From assembly GCA_016713535.1 (NCBI GenBank), contig JADJOY010000010.1, positions 124,001 through 188,000 on the forward strand: a stretch of DNA of 64,000 nt. Reading direction: 5' to 3'. This document shows, piece after piece, positions 34,626 to 44,268 of this stretch. The position numbers and the translations under genes were made by a program. Every line of letters starts with the position of its first letter. The stretch's first letter is position 1. Below the pieces are notes generated by a model. That model was not told the DNA's origin and searched no databases. It saw only the letters and a program-made list of their open reading frames with translations. The DNA is from JADJOY01 sp016713535 [NCBI: Deltaproteobacteria bacterium]. Its GTDB lineage: Bacteria; JADJOY01.

Positions 34626-36702
34626 AGCGTGGCGTCGAGGGACGCGATCTTCACGATCGGCACCCCCTCCGGCTCGGCGCCGGTCAGGTCGCGCACCAGC
34701 TCGGGCGCGAGGCGTCGGTAGTTCCACGCGAGCGAGACCGCGAGCGCGCCGGCGCCGGTGTCCGCGGGCAGCTCGAGCTCGTCGATGCGCGCCTCCCGCG
34801 CCGGGATGCGGCCGCGCTCCTCGACGCGCTCGACCGCCCACAGGCGGTGGTCGGTGATCGGCGCACCGGCGGCGTCGAAGAGCCGCGTGCCGAGGTGCAC
34901 CGCGTCCTCGGGCCCGGCGACTCCGCTCGACGAGCACGCGCCCTTCGGCGCTCGCGATCCGCACCGCCAGCCAGGTCTGCGTGAGATCGGTCGGCCCCTC
35001 GGCGAAGGCGTGGCCCACGCGCCCGCTGTTGCGGGTCTCGATCACGAGCACGCGCTTGCCGTCGCCACGCACCTCGAGCCTCGCGGCGATCGTGAGCAGC
35101 GGCTCGACCTCGGTTCGCCAGCCCACCGCGGTGCGCGCACCCGCGGGTGCCGGCGCGCCGCCCTGCAGGTGGGTCACCACGTCGCGCTCGCCGCTGGCGC
35201 CGCCCGCGACCCGCGCCACGTACGTACCGCCGCCCAGGAAACGGTGATCGCGCACCGTGTAGCCCTCCGACGACTCGAAGCTCGGCATGTGGCAGGCCGC
35301 GCACTCGATGCGGTCGCGCGCCGCCGCCGAGCCCTCCCAGCTCCCGTACTGGTCCTGGACCACGTGGTCGAGCCGCCCGCCGGTGGCCTCGGCGAGGGTC
35401 TGGCGATGACACGGGCGGCAGCTCGCGGGCGCCGCCAGCGCCGGCCGGAACTGCGCGCGGTGGAGCGAGATGCGGCCCGCGAAGAGGGCACTCGCGAGGT
35501 TGGGAGGCGAGCGCCGGATGCCGCTCGCGAGCTCGCCGGTGTGCTCGCTCAGGAAGAGGAACGTGTCGTTGGCGAGGGGCGTCACCGCGATCGGCAGCCC
35601 GCCCGGGTTCGGCCCGGCCTCCATGCGGTGGCAGGTGACGCACTGGACGCCCGCCGCGTAGCCGTCGCTCGCCAGCACCGCCTCGAGCTCCGCCCGGCGC
35701 GGGTCGGGCGCGTGGGGGGCGTGGCACTGGAGACAGCCCGCCACCGCGGCGGCGCCGCGCGCCTCGGCGAGGCGCCGCACCAGCGCCGTGAACACGGGGT
35801 TGCGCGCCGCGAACGCGTGGGTCGAGATCCGCCAGGTGGCCGACACCGACACGTGGCAGCCCTCGCACGCGGCCGGCACGAGCGTCGCCACGTCGCGATC
35901 CACGGGCACCAGCGCCTCACGGTCGACCGTGAGCGGTTCGACCCGCGGCAGCCCGTACGCGAGCATCCACACCGTCACCGCGAGCGCGCCGAGCGCCGCC
36001 GGCACCCCCGCGCGCAGCAGCGGAGCGCGCCACGCGAAGCGCCGCTCCACCGCCGCGAGCCCGCGTGCGCGGCGTCGCCGCGCCCCCAGCGCGTGGACCG
36101 CGCCCACCAGCGCGAGCCCCACGGCGCTCGCGACGTGCGCGCGCCACAGGTTGGGCGCCGCGATCCCCCCGATGGTGAGGAAGCCGCTCACCGTCATCAC
36201 CACCGCCACCACCGCCAGCAAGAGCCCGGACGGCGCCGACGCCTGCATGCCGCGGCGCACCGCGCGAAACGCCACCCACGCGACGTAGGCGACCAGCACG
36301 AAGCTCGCGAGCTGGCCGCGCTGGTTCGCCACCGCGCGCTGCTCGCCGTCGAGCACCGACACCGGCGAGCCGCCCGGGTGGGCCAGCACCACCACGAACA
36401 CCAGCCCCGCGATCAGGATCCACGGCACGTTGCGCGCGCCGCGCAGCCCGACGCCGAAGACGTGGAGCACGTGCGCGATCACGAACACCGCACCGAGCGG
36501 CACCAGCAGCGCGCCGATCAGCCCGTGCGCGAGCTGCACGAGCTGCACCCACGGCGCCGGCTCGCGCGCCACGATCGTGAGCCCGGTGGAGTGCCACCAC
36601 CGCCGCCCACCCGGCGGTGATGCCGCGCAGCCGCTCTTCCCAGGTCAGGCGCCGCGCGGGCGCCGAGGCCGGCTCGGGCGCCGGGCGGCGCGGCTCCGTC
36701 AT
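34622..36702 (-). CDS. Pentahaem cytochrome c with N-terminal membrane domain (two frameshifts)
   Basis: Starts MTEPRRPAPEPASAPARRLT. After LRGITAGWAAVV the frame breaks (~36597) and continues HSTGLTIVAREPAPWVQ with about six helices, several containing His (HGLIGALL, FVIAHVLHVF), as in b-type quinol oxidising modules. The periplasmic part holds five CxxCH motifs (CEGCH, CLQCH, CVTCH, CRPCH, CAACH) and further His residues as axial ligands. A second break near 34922 leads to the last ~90 residues (HLGTRLFDAAGAPITDH). Family-level similarity is to membrane-anchored multihaem cytochromes moving electrons from the quinone pool to periplasmic acceptors. ATGA overlap with the GNAT gene upstream. 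Breaks look like indel errors. Confidence 0.8.
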
Positions 36703-37190
36703 TGCCGGAACGGGCCGATCGTCTTGCGGAGCAGGATCTCCGACCGGCCCGCCACGATGAGGTCCCGCAGCACGCCGACCTCCTCGTAGCCCAGACGCGC
36801 GTAGAACGCGCGCGCGGCTCGGTTGAAGTCGGAGACGCAGATGAAGAGGTTCTTGGCGCGCGCGAACGCCACCTGCTCGACGTGCTCGATCAAGAGCCGG
36901 CCGAGCCCGCGGCCGCGCTCTCCGGCGGCGACGGCGAGCAGGTTGAGGTAGTCGCCGAGCATGTAAGACGGCCGCACCACCGCGATCCCGGCGGCCAGGC
37001 CGCCCACGTCCGCGACGTAGACCTCGCGGTCGAGGAGCACCGGGTCGAAGGCGGCGAGCCAGTCGGCGCGGGTGAAGCCGAGGGTGAGCCACGGATCGGA
37101 GGTGGAGAGCAGCTCGACGATCGCGTCGCGGTCGCGCGCCTCCATCGGGCGTACGCGCGGTGTAGCGGCGGCGGAGGCGGGTGTGGTCAT
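36699..37190 (-). CDS. GNAT-family N-acetyltransferase
   Basis: 163 residues starting MTTPASAAATPRVRPMEARD. The GNAT core is clear: VYVADVGGLAAGIAVV (strand beta4), LNLLAVAAGERGRGLGRLLI with the acetyl-CoA pyrophosphate loop R-G-x-G-x-G/A variant, and AARAFYARLGYEEVGVL near the end. The substrate cannot be predicted. The start overlaps the deacetylase stop and the stop overlaps the cytochrome start, so deacetylase-GNAT-cytochrome form one tightly packed transcript. Confidence 0.88.
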   Translation of the reverse strand: MTTPASAAATPRVRPMEARDRDAIVELLSTSDPWLTLGFTRADWLAAFDPVLLDREVYVADVGGLAAGIAVVRPSYMLGDYLNLLAVAAGERGRGLGRLLIEHVEQVAFARAKNLFICVSDFNRAARAFYARLGYEEVGVLRDLIVAGRSEILLRKTIGPFRQ

Positions 37191-38014
37191 GGCGCGGCCG
37201 CGGGCTCGCAGCCCGCCACGACCTCGGAGACCGTCACGAGCTCCCAGCCGCGCCGCGGCACGAGCTCGGTCACGACGCGCTCGGCGACCTCGAGGGTGTG
37301 ATGGCCATTCCCGTTGGCGTGGAAGATCACGATGCTGCCCGGCTCCGCTTGCGACTCCACCGTGGCCCACATGTGCCGCGCGCTGAGGTCGGGCGACGGA
37401 TCCCCCGACACCACGTCCCACATCACCACGCGCTGCCCGAGGCTCTCGGCGAGACCGAGCGTGGTGCGATCGTACTCCCCGTAGGGCGGCCGAAACAGCG
37501 TCGGGCGGCGGCCGGTGCGGCTCGCGAGCGCCTCGATCGCCCCGCTCAGCTCGGCGCGCTGCGCCTCTTCGCCGAGCGTCGGCAGATGGAGGTGGCGAGC
37601 GCCGTGGGTGCCGAGCTCGAAGAACGGCACCGCCGCCAGCTCGGCGAGCGGCTCGGGGTGACGCGCGATCCATCGCCCCGAGGCGAAGAACGTGGCGGGC
37701 ACCCGGTGCTCGATCAGCCAGCGCACCAGCGCCGCGTCGAAGCCGGGCTCGTGGCTCGCCGGACAGAGGTCGAAGGTGAGCGCGATCCGCGGGCACTCGC
37801 GTGGCCCCGCGGTGAGGATCGGCGCGAGCTGGCCGCCGAGGCTGGCGGAGGACGCGGCGCCCGCGGCGCCGGCCGCGAGCGCGAATGCGAGTGCGAGCGG
37901 AACCGCGCACGCGAGCCAGCGTGCCGGCGTGCGCTTGCCTCGTACGTGAAGTGTGCGAACGGTCACACAGCGATCCGGACGGCTCTGGTTAATTGAGGCA
38001 TCGAAGAGTGGCAT
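37187..38014 (-). CDS. Polysaccharide deacetylase (NodB/CE4 domain), exported
   Basis: From the ATG at 38014 the product is 275 residues. A signal peptide with hydrophobic ACAVPLALAFALAAGAAGAA lies after a basic stretch. The CE4 motifs follow: IALTFDLCP (general base Asp), HGARHLH (metal His pair, H-x3-H), FRPPYGEYD, WDVVSGDPS and IVIFHANGNG (catalytic His). TFDLCP with one Asp replaces the usual TFDDGP, a variant whose second, metal-binding Asp is missing. These enzymes remove acetyl groups from N-acetylglucosamine polymers or peptidoglycan. An in-frame GTG near 37966 is an alternative start that would leave the TGTGC-N6-TCACA palindrome (37952-37967) at the promoter edge. Confidence 0.85.
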   Translation of the reverse strand: MPLFDASINQSRPDRCVTVRTLHVRGKRTPARWLACAVPLALAFALAAGAAGAASSASLGGQLAPILTAGPRECPRIALTFDLCPASHEPGFDAALVRWLIEHRVPATFFASGRWIARHPEPLAELAAVPFFELGTHGARHLHLPTLGEEAQRAELSGAIEALASRTGRRPTLFRPPYGEYDRTTLGLAESLGQRVVMWDVVSGDPSPDLSARHMWATVESQAEPGSIVIFHANGNGHHTLEVAERVVTELVPRRGWELVTVSEVVAGCEPAAAP

Positions 38015-38133
38015 GGGCCGTCGGCGGCGAGGAACGGCGCGACGGAAGGGGCGAGTCCGCGTCACGGATTCGGGCTAGGCTCCGCGATCGGCCCATCGGC
38101 ATCCACGTCCTTCCGCAACGGAGAATCGGACCC

Positions 38134-38766
38134 ATGAAATTCGAGTGCGTGAGCTTCACCGACGGCGGCGTGATCCCGGATCGCTACGCGTTCTGCAAGC
38201 CGGACCCGGCGAGCAAGATCACCCTCAGTGAGAACTTCAACCCGGGCTTTCGGTGGTCGGAGCTGCCGGCTGGCACCAAGACGCTGGCGCTCATCTGCCA
38301 CGACTCGGACGTGCCGACCGACCCCTGCCGGGTGAACCAGGAAGGGAAGACGATCCCCGCCTCGCTCCCGCGCGCCGACTTCTTCCACTGGGCGCTGATC
38401 GAGATGCCGACCAACCGCACCCGCCTCGAGGAAGGCGACCTCTCGCGCCAGGTGGTGACCGGCGGCAAGTCGGACTCGTACACCAACCAGGGCGCGCGCC
38501 AGGGCATCAACGACTACACCGGCTGGTTCGCCGGTGACGACGCCATGAAGGGCGACTACCACGGCTACGACGGCCCGTGCCCGCCGTGGAACGACGAGCT
38601 CGTCCATCACTACCACTTCACGCTCTACGCCCTCGACGTGAGCGAGCTCTCGGTGGACGATCGCTTCACCGGGCCGGAGGCGCTCGCGGCGATGGAGGGC
38701 CACGTCCTCGCCAGCGCGCGGATCACCGGCACCTACACGCTGAACCCCAAGCTGCGCGCCGGCTGA
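38134..38766 (+). CDS. YbhB/YbcL-type PEBP (Raf-kinase-inhibitor-like) protein
   Basis: 210 residues. PEBP features are present: SFTDGGVIPDRYAFC at the start, SENFNPGFRWSELPAGTKTLALICHDSDVP (shortened here to its key D-D-P element HDSDVP), FFHWALIEMP, GYDGPCPPWNDELVHHYHF and the closing LASARITGTYTLN. The anion-binding pocket residues (Asp, His in DxDxP and GPCPP/HHYHF) are conserved. Bacterial YbhB/YbcL proteins bind small anions or phosphorylated ligands; function is not established. It stands alone, with a weak GGAG before the ATG. Confidence 0.9.
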   Translation: MKFECVSFTDGGVIPDRYAFCKPDPASKITLSENFNPGFRWSELPAGTKTLALICHDSDVPTDPCRVNQEGKTIPASLPRADFFHWALIEMPTNRTRLEEGDLSRQVVTGGKSDSYTNQGARQGINDYTGWFAGDDAMKGDYHGYDGPCPPWNDELVHHYHFTLYALDVSELSVDDRFTGPEALAAMEGHVLASARITGTYTLNPKLRAG

Positions 38767-38772
38767 AGCTTC

Positions 38773-38835
38773 AGGGCGGCCGCTTCGTCGGCCGCCCCAG
38801 CGCTACGCCTTCGGTCGTCGACGAAGCGACGACCC
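38773..38835. repeat. Two GC hairpins after PEBP gene
   Basis: GGGCGGCC-GCTTCGTC-GGCCGCCC followed by GGTCGTCG-ACGAA-GCGACGACC. Both match the variable-stem intergenic hairpin family and contain the loop word CTTCGTC/GACGAAG also seen near 42905-42960. Confidence 0.65.
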
Positions 38836-38896
38836 TCCAGCCGGCCAGCGGCCGCGGGAGTTGCGCGCGGGCCGCGCGCCGCTGCACTGTGGGCCG

Positions 38897-40093
38897 ATGC
38901 GAGCGCTCGGGAGGATCCTGGCCGGGGTCGCCCTCACCGCGCTCACGCTGGTCGCGGCCGCGATCCTCTTCGACTGGCTGCGCTACGCCGGGCTCGCGAT
39001 CGCGACGGCCGCGGCCGCCGCCACACTCGCCCGCAAGCTGCCGGCGCGCGTGCTCGTGGCGGCGGCGCTCGCCATCCCCGCCGCCGTGCTGCTCGGCGGG
39101 TGGTGGCCGCGCCTCTTCGCGCCGTACGGGCTCGACGACGCGGTGATCGAGGACCTCCCGCTCGGCGTCTCCGCCACCGGCCGGCCACTGCGGCCGTTCC
39201 TCTTCTCCTGGAACCCGGCCACGCGCCACCTCCTCGTCACCCACGCCCACGGCGACGACGGCGGCAGCGGCGTGACGCTCGTCGACCTCTCCGAGATCAC
39301 GCCCCGCACCGACTACTTCCCCGGCCCGGAAGAACACGCCCACAGCGCCACCGAGCTCGCCGCGCAGGCAACGGTCGCCGTGCACGTCAGCAGCGAGGCG
39401 GTACCGCGAACCTTCCTCTACCCGCTGGCGGGCGATGCGCCGCCGATCGAGCGCTTCGAGACCCGCTTCGCGGAGCTCGAAGCCTCGGTCCTCGACGCAC
39501 GCGTGGACACCCTCTTCCTCTCAGACCTGAGGCGCCAGATGCTGGGCGCCATCTCGCCCGCGAGCTTCGTCACCGGCGACTTCAGCGCCCTCGCCGAGTG
39601 GCGGGCGCCGTTCCAGAACGTGAAGCAGCTCGTCCTCGACCCCGAGCGGGGCGGGGTCGTGGTCGGCCGCTCCGACCTGCCGGGGCGAGTGCTGCGGCTC
39701 GACGCGGCGAGCGGCGCGATCACCACGCGCTCGCTCGGCCTCTACTGCCCGGCGATCGCGATCGAGGGGCGCCGCCACGAGCTCTACGCGACCCAGACCT
39801 ACCGCAACTCGATCGCGGTGCTCGACGCGTCCACGCTGCGTGTGCTGCGCCGCCGCGTGATCGGCGGCTGGCCTTACGACGCCGAGCCGATCACGACGCG
39901 GGGCTGGATCGCCGTCGGCAGCTTCATCGGCAACCGCGTGCTCTTCCTCGACGCCGAGACCCTCGCGCTCCGCGCCAGCCTGGGCGCGTGCGCCAAGGTC
40001 CGTAGCCTCTTCTTCGACGAGCGCGACGCCTTCCTCTACTTCGGCGACGCTTGCGGGCTGCACCGGGTGCGGCTGGCGCCGCCCCGGTCGTAG
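38897..40093 (+). CDS. Membrane-anchored beta-propeller-like protein of unknown function
   Basis: 398 residues from the ATG at 38897 (MRALGRILAGVALTAL). Three helices occupy residues ~5-75; the rest is an extracytoplasmic domain with strand-rich repeats such as RHLLVTHAHGDDGG, GGVVVGRSDLPGRVLRLD, HELYATQTYRNSIAVLD and GWIAVGSFIGNRVLFLD. These recall YVTN-type beta-propeller blades but are few. No catalytic motif was seen. The neighbour across the repeat block is also a propeller protein, which is convergent. Function unknown. Confidence 0.65.
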   Translation: MRALGRILAGVALTALTLVAAAILFDWLRYAGLAIATAAAAATLARKLPARVLVAAALAIPAAVLLGGWWPRLFAPYGLDDAVIEDLPLGVSATGRPLRPFLFSWNPATRHLLVTHAHGDDGGSGVTLVDLSEITPRTDYFPGPEEHAHSATELAAQATVAVHVSSEAVPRTFLYPLAGDAPPIERFETRFAELEASVLDARVDTLFLSDLRRQMLGAISPASFVTGDFSALAEWRAPFQNVKQLVLDPERGGVVVGRSDLPGRVLRLDAASGAITTRSLGLYCPAIAIEGRRHELYATQTYRNSIAVLDASTLRVLRRRVIGGWPYDAEPITTRGWIAVGSFIGNRVLFLDAETLALRASLGACAKVRSLFFDERDAFLYFGDACGLHRVRLAPPRS

Positions 40094-40402
40094 CGCGTGC
40101 GGCGATACGCGACGGCGTTGCATCGACGCTCGCGCGGATCCCGGTACACACAGCGAGCCTGTGAAGAAATCGAGCGAGAGCGAAGCGCCGCGGGGGGACG
40201 GAGCCCCCCGCGCTACGAAAAGCATCGTAGCGACGGGGGTTCCATCCCCCGTCGCCGGGCCTACGCGGCCTCGGTGAGCGACCCGGAGGGAAAGATTCAC
40301 GGCCTCAGCGATCGACGATCCGGTGGATGTCCACGCCGGATCGTGTCGCCGGGCACGCGACGCGTGCCCCTCCCCTGTTCGGAGCCAGCGGTCGGCGCTC
40401 GC
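40094..40402. other. Intergenic hairpin cluster
   Basis: No gene. Holds three hairpins between convergent genes: GCGGGGGG-ACGGAG-CCCCCCGC near 40189-40210, then, after CGCTACGAAAAGCATCGTAG, GCGACGGGGG-TTCCAT-CCCCCGTCGC to ~40255, and GGGCACGC-GAC-GCGTGCCC at 40351-40369. CGCTACG and CGTAGCG themselves pair across AAAAGCAT. Confidence 0.7.
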
Positions 40403-42830
40403 TCAGTCGTCGTCGGGGTCACTCGAGAAGCGCGCGCTCTTGGGCGGCCAGGGCTCGCGGCGCGCCAGGTTCCAGAGGACGCGGTTGAGCGCCATGTCCG
40501 GGATGCGATCCGGCTTCGAGAAGTCCATCTTCATGGACTCGGCCGCGCCCGGCGTGTCGGCGCCGTTCATCGTCAGCGGCACGCCGATCGGCAGTGCCTC
40601 GTAAGGCGTGGTGTCGGGCGTGGCCGTGAACACGCTGCGCATCGGCGCGGCCATTGCGTCGAAGCGGCTCATCGGCGGCAACCCGAGCAGCATCTCCATG
40701 GTGCGGATCATGCGCGGCATGTCGAAGCGCTCGTGGGTCACGAGCCCGCGCTTCACGTGCGGACCGATCACCAGCCCGACGGTGCGGTGGCTGTCGACGT
40801 GGTCGGCGCCCGACTGGGGATCGTCCTCGATCAGGAAGATGAGGGTCTTCTCCCAGTACGGGCTGTGGCTGATCGTCTCGACGAGCTTGCCGGTGTAGTA
40901 GTCGTTCTCGGCGACCATGTAGTCGGGTGACGGGTAGCCCGGGCTCGCGCCCGCGGTGTGGTCGTTGGGGAAGTAGACGAACTCGAAGCGTGGGAAGATC
41001 CCGGCGTCGAACTCGCGTTTCCACTCGTCGAAGCGGGTCTTCTCCGGCACCGCGAGGTCCCACGCGACGTACGCGCGGTCGGTGTTCGCCAGCCAGCTCT
41101 CGACGAACGTGCCGTCGGGGTTCTCGCGCAGGAAGCCGCCGTAGCTGCGGTAGGGCAGCCCGTGGGCGAGGCAGTTGTCGAACAGGTAGCCGCTCTCGGG
41201 GTACACGATGGGCTTGACCGGCGGATCGGCGGCGTCGTCGGGGCGGTTGCGCAGCCCGCTGGTGGCGCTCGGCCAGGTCTTCTCGACGTAGTCGGGGTCG
41301 ATCGCCGCGTTCACCCACTGGTGGCCGGGGCGGCTGTTCTCGCTGTCGGCGTAGAGCTGGTCCATGAGCACGAACTGCTCGGCCAGGGCGTGGGCGTTGG
41401 GCGTGATCTTGCGCCCGTAGAGCGTGAGGGAAGGATCGCCCTCGCCCTGCGGCAGGTCGCCGAAGAGCTGGTCGTAGGTCTTGTTCTCGCGCAGCACGAA
41501 CACCACGTGCTCGATCGGCGTCGCGCCACCTTCCTCGCACGGCACCACCGAGCAGTCGAGGTCGGCGCCCGCCACCGCCTGCGCGTCGCCGGGACGGAGC
41601 CGTTCGTTCCAGCCGTTGTTGGCGGCGACGGTGTGGCTGAGCGCGCCGAGCTCGCGATCGCCAGGCGATGGAATGATCGAGAGCGTGCCGGGCACCAGGT
41701 AGCCGCCGCCGAGCTGGTTGATGAGGTAGTCGGGGAACTGGCTCTCCTTGGTGCGCGGGAACGAGCGCGCGCCCTTCAGGTTGGTGACGTAGATCGTGCG
41801 CGAGTCGGGCGACACCGCGACCGACGACGGATACCAGCCGGTGGGGATGTGGCCGAGGAGCCGCCCGCGGGTGGGGTCGATCACCGCGAGCGCGTTGTCC
41901 CAGCCGAGGGCCAGAGCCGGCGCCCGTCGGGCGCCATGGCGAGGCCGTTCGGGCTGCTTCCGGAGCTTGGCGTCGGCGAAGGGCAAAGAGGCTCACCTCG
42001 GCGGGCGTCTCGAGGCTCTCGGCGTCGAGGAGCGAGAGCGTGTCCGAGTTGGTGTTCGCGACCGCGAGGCGGCGCCCGTCGGGAGTCAGCGCGAGCGCGG
42101 TCGGGTGGGCGCCGGTGCGGACACTCTTCACCACCGTGAAGCTCGCGGTGTCGACCTGCGCGACCGTGCCCGCGCCGCGCACCGACACGTACACCCAGCG
42201 CCCGCTCGGGTGGACGGCGACGTCCCACGGCTGCTCGCCCAGCGCCAGCGTCTTCTCGATCTTCTTCGCGCCGACGTCGACGCGCGCGAGCGTGCCGGCG
42301 AGGTTGAGCGCGACGTAGAGCTTGGTCTCGTCGGGCGAGAGCACGAGCCCGATCGGGAAGCCCCTGGCCGGGATGGTGGGCGCACTCGTGGAGAGCGTGC
42401 CCGCGCCCAGCGCCAGGTCGAAGATTACCTCGATCCCGCCGCCCGACGCGAAGGCGCGCTTGCCGTCCTTGGTGATCGCGAGCCCCTGGAAGAGACCGTT
42501 CGGGAGCACACCCTGGGTGATCGTCTTGAGATCGACCGGCACCAGCTCGGCGGTCTTGGCGCGCGCGGCGGTGTCGACGAGCGTGAGCCGCTGCAGCGCG
42601 GTGCCGCTCGCGGTCACGAGCGCTCGCGCTCCGTCCGGCGTGATCGCGACGCCGAGCGGGGTGGGACCCACGTCCACCTGCGCGCCGGCGGGCGAGAGGA
42701 TCTGCGAGGTGGGCAGGAGCACCGGCTCGGCGAGCGGGATCTCGCTCGCGCCGCCGTCCTTGCCGGAGTGGCACGCCGCGCTCGCGACGAAGAGCGCGGC
42801 GCACGAAATCCAGCGGAGCCCGTAGCGCAT
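40403..42830 (-). CDS. Lipoprotein with YVTN beta-propeller and phosphoesterase domain (two frameshifts)
   Basis: Starts MRYGLRWISCAALFVASAAC, a lipoprotein signal with lipobox ASAAC. Residues ~50-360 form propeller blades (PLGVAITPDGARALV, DVAVHPSGRWVYVS, ALALTPDGRRLAVAN). Frame breaks near 41985 and 41935 separate AEVSLF, GSSPNGLAMAPDGRRL and WDNALAVIDPTRGRLL; together they rebuild one continuous blade. The C-terminal half is a phosphoesterase of the acid phosphatase/phospholipase C superfamily: EHVVFVLRENKTYDQLFGDLP, HQWVNAAI, PNDHTAG, EDDPQSGADHVDSHRT. Typical members are ~800 residues, as here. Probably a surface-anchored phosphoesterase; substrate unknown. Its end is convergent with the preceding gene across a hairpin cluster. 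Confidence 0.85.
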
Positions 42831-43046
42831 GGGCGGCGATTCTACGCGCCCCCGTCACATAGACGGAACGAAAACGTCACCATGGATCGAACGGCCTGGA
42901 GGGTCGTCGCTTCGTCGACGACCCCAGGCTGGGTGGGGGCGACCGACGAAGCGGTCGCCCTCCACCGTTCGTGCTTGCGAACGCCGCCCTCGCTTCCTTA
43001 CGCTCACTCCCCGTCCCTCCCCCGCACGGAGAAAGATCGGGACCTC
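42831..43046. repeat. Intergenic hairpins with CGTCGCTTCGTCGACG-type stems
   Basis: Between divergent genes: GGGTCGTCG-CTT-CGTCGACGACCC style stem near 42901-42924 and GGGCGACC-GACGAAG-CGGTCGCC near 42938-42960. They share the GACGAAGC loop with the pair after the PEBP gene. No gene in this 216-base gap; promoters of both neighbours must lie here. Confidence 0.6.
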
Positions 43047-43594
43047 ATGCAACCCAGCAAGCTCGCGATGGGAGTGATCAACGTGCTCGGCGGGATCGCC
43101 GTGCTCGGCAGCTACGCCCTCGAGATCGCCCGCCATCCCGGCCAGGGCGACGCGTTGTGGGGCAACATCCCCGAGTGGGTGCGCCCCTACTACTCGAGCT
43201 GGATGCCGGTCGCCGCGGTCGGCTACCTGACGTTCACGTACTTCTGGTTCTTCAAGGCCGATCCCGAGCGCACCCGCGTCGCGAGTCGCTACGGGCTCTC
43301 GCTGGTCAACTGGATCTACCTCTTGATCCTGATCCCCTCGGCGCTGTGGATGCCGCTCACCTTCGGCTACCTCGCGGCGCCGAGCCGGCTCGGATGGATC
43401 GCGGTGCGGCTCGACCTCTTCGCCGTGGCGCTCGGAGCCCTCGCCATGATCGCCGCCCTCGCCCGCGTCGAGCCGGCCGAGCCGCGCAAGGCCCACCGCG
43501 CCGCGCGTCGGGCGCGATCGCCTTCGCGGTCCAGTGCGCGGTCCTCGACCCGCTCATCTGGCCCGCGTTCTTCCCCGACCTCCACGGCGGGTGA
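43047..43594 (+). CDS. Small four-helix membrane protein (C-terminal frameshift)
   Basis: Starts MQPSKLAMGVINVLGGIAVL. Four to five hydrophobic helices (LGGIAVLGSYALEIA, WMPVAAVGYLTFTYFWFF, WIYLLILIPSALWMPLTF, LDLFAVALGALAMIAAL). The annotated frame then degenerates into Arg/Ser after KAHRAA, whereas another frame gives GAIAFAVQCAVLDPLIWPAF, a plausible last helix, with a stop at 43592; so one base is probably missing near 43512. Length then ~182 residues. No family recognised with certainty; possibly a small transporter-like or DUF membrane protein. Confidence 0.7.
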
Positions 43595-43627
43595 GCGGCG
43601 CGGCGACGGCCGCGAGAAGCGCTGCTC

Positions 43628-44032
43628 TCAGCGCGGAGCGCGGCGCACGCCGGGGCGCTCCATCGCCACGTTCGAGTGCCGGAAGCCGAGCTTCTCGTAG
43701 AAGCCGGCGACGCCGTGCATCCCAGCGCGGAGCACCCAGGTGATCGCGGGGTCGTCGCCCATCGCGGCCTCCACCAGCGCGCGGCCGACGCCGCGCCCGC
43801 GGTGCGCCTCGGTGACCACCAGCATCGAGATGTAGCCGTTGGTGAGACCGTCGGTGAGCGCGCGCAGGAAGCCGATCACCTCACCCGCCTCGACCGCGAC
43901 CAGCGCGAGCTGCGAGCGCGACACCAGCTCGCCGAGCTCGGCCGCGGTCGCCACGTGACGATCCCAGCCCGCCGCGACCAGCAACCGCCGCGCGGCCTCG
44001 TGCTCGGAGCGTTGGATCGGGCGGATCTCCAC
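43628..44032 (-). CDS. GNAT-family N-acetyltransferase
   Basis: From the GTG at 44032 the product is 134 residues, the usual GNAT size, beginning [18 protein letters not shown]. Core motifs: [44 protein letters not shown] (acetyl-CoA loop HRGRGVG), and [20 protein letters not shown] further upstream GTG at 44128 would add a Pro/Ala/Arg-rich stretch that looks non-coding. Substrate unknown. It is isolated, divergent from the repeat-protein gene. Confidence 0.85.
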   Translation of the reverse strand: MEIRPIQRSEHEAARRLLVAAGWDRHVATAAELGELVSRSQLALVAVEAGEVIGFLRALTDGLTNGYISMLVVTEAHRGRGVGRALVEAAMGDDPAITWVLRAGMHGVAGFYEKLGFRHSNVAMERPGVRRAPR

Positions 44033-44268
44033 GGCGTCACTCGCGAGCGGGGCGCCCGAATCTACGCGCGACGGGATCGGGCCCGCAAGCGGGTGCGGCG
44101 TCGCCGCAGCTTGGCGCGGGGCTCGCACTCAAGAGTGGGTGCAACTCAAGGAGGCCGGGATCATGGGCCTCTCCTGTCTCGCTCGTCACCTGCTCGTACC
44201 GCGCGGCTCGCCGCGCCGGTCCGCCCCGTGTGCTCGCCGTCACGGCGGCGAGAAGGGAGGAGCTTCGA

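Noticed and set aside
44033-44128. Upstream extension of the second GNAT to a GTG at 44128
   Set aside because: Adds a Pro/Ala/Arg-rich segment lacking family similarity and without a better ribosome site.
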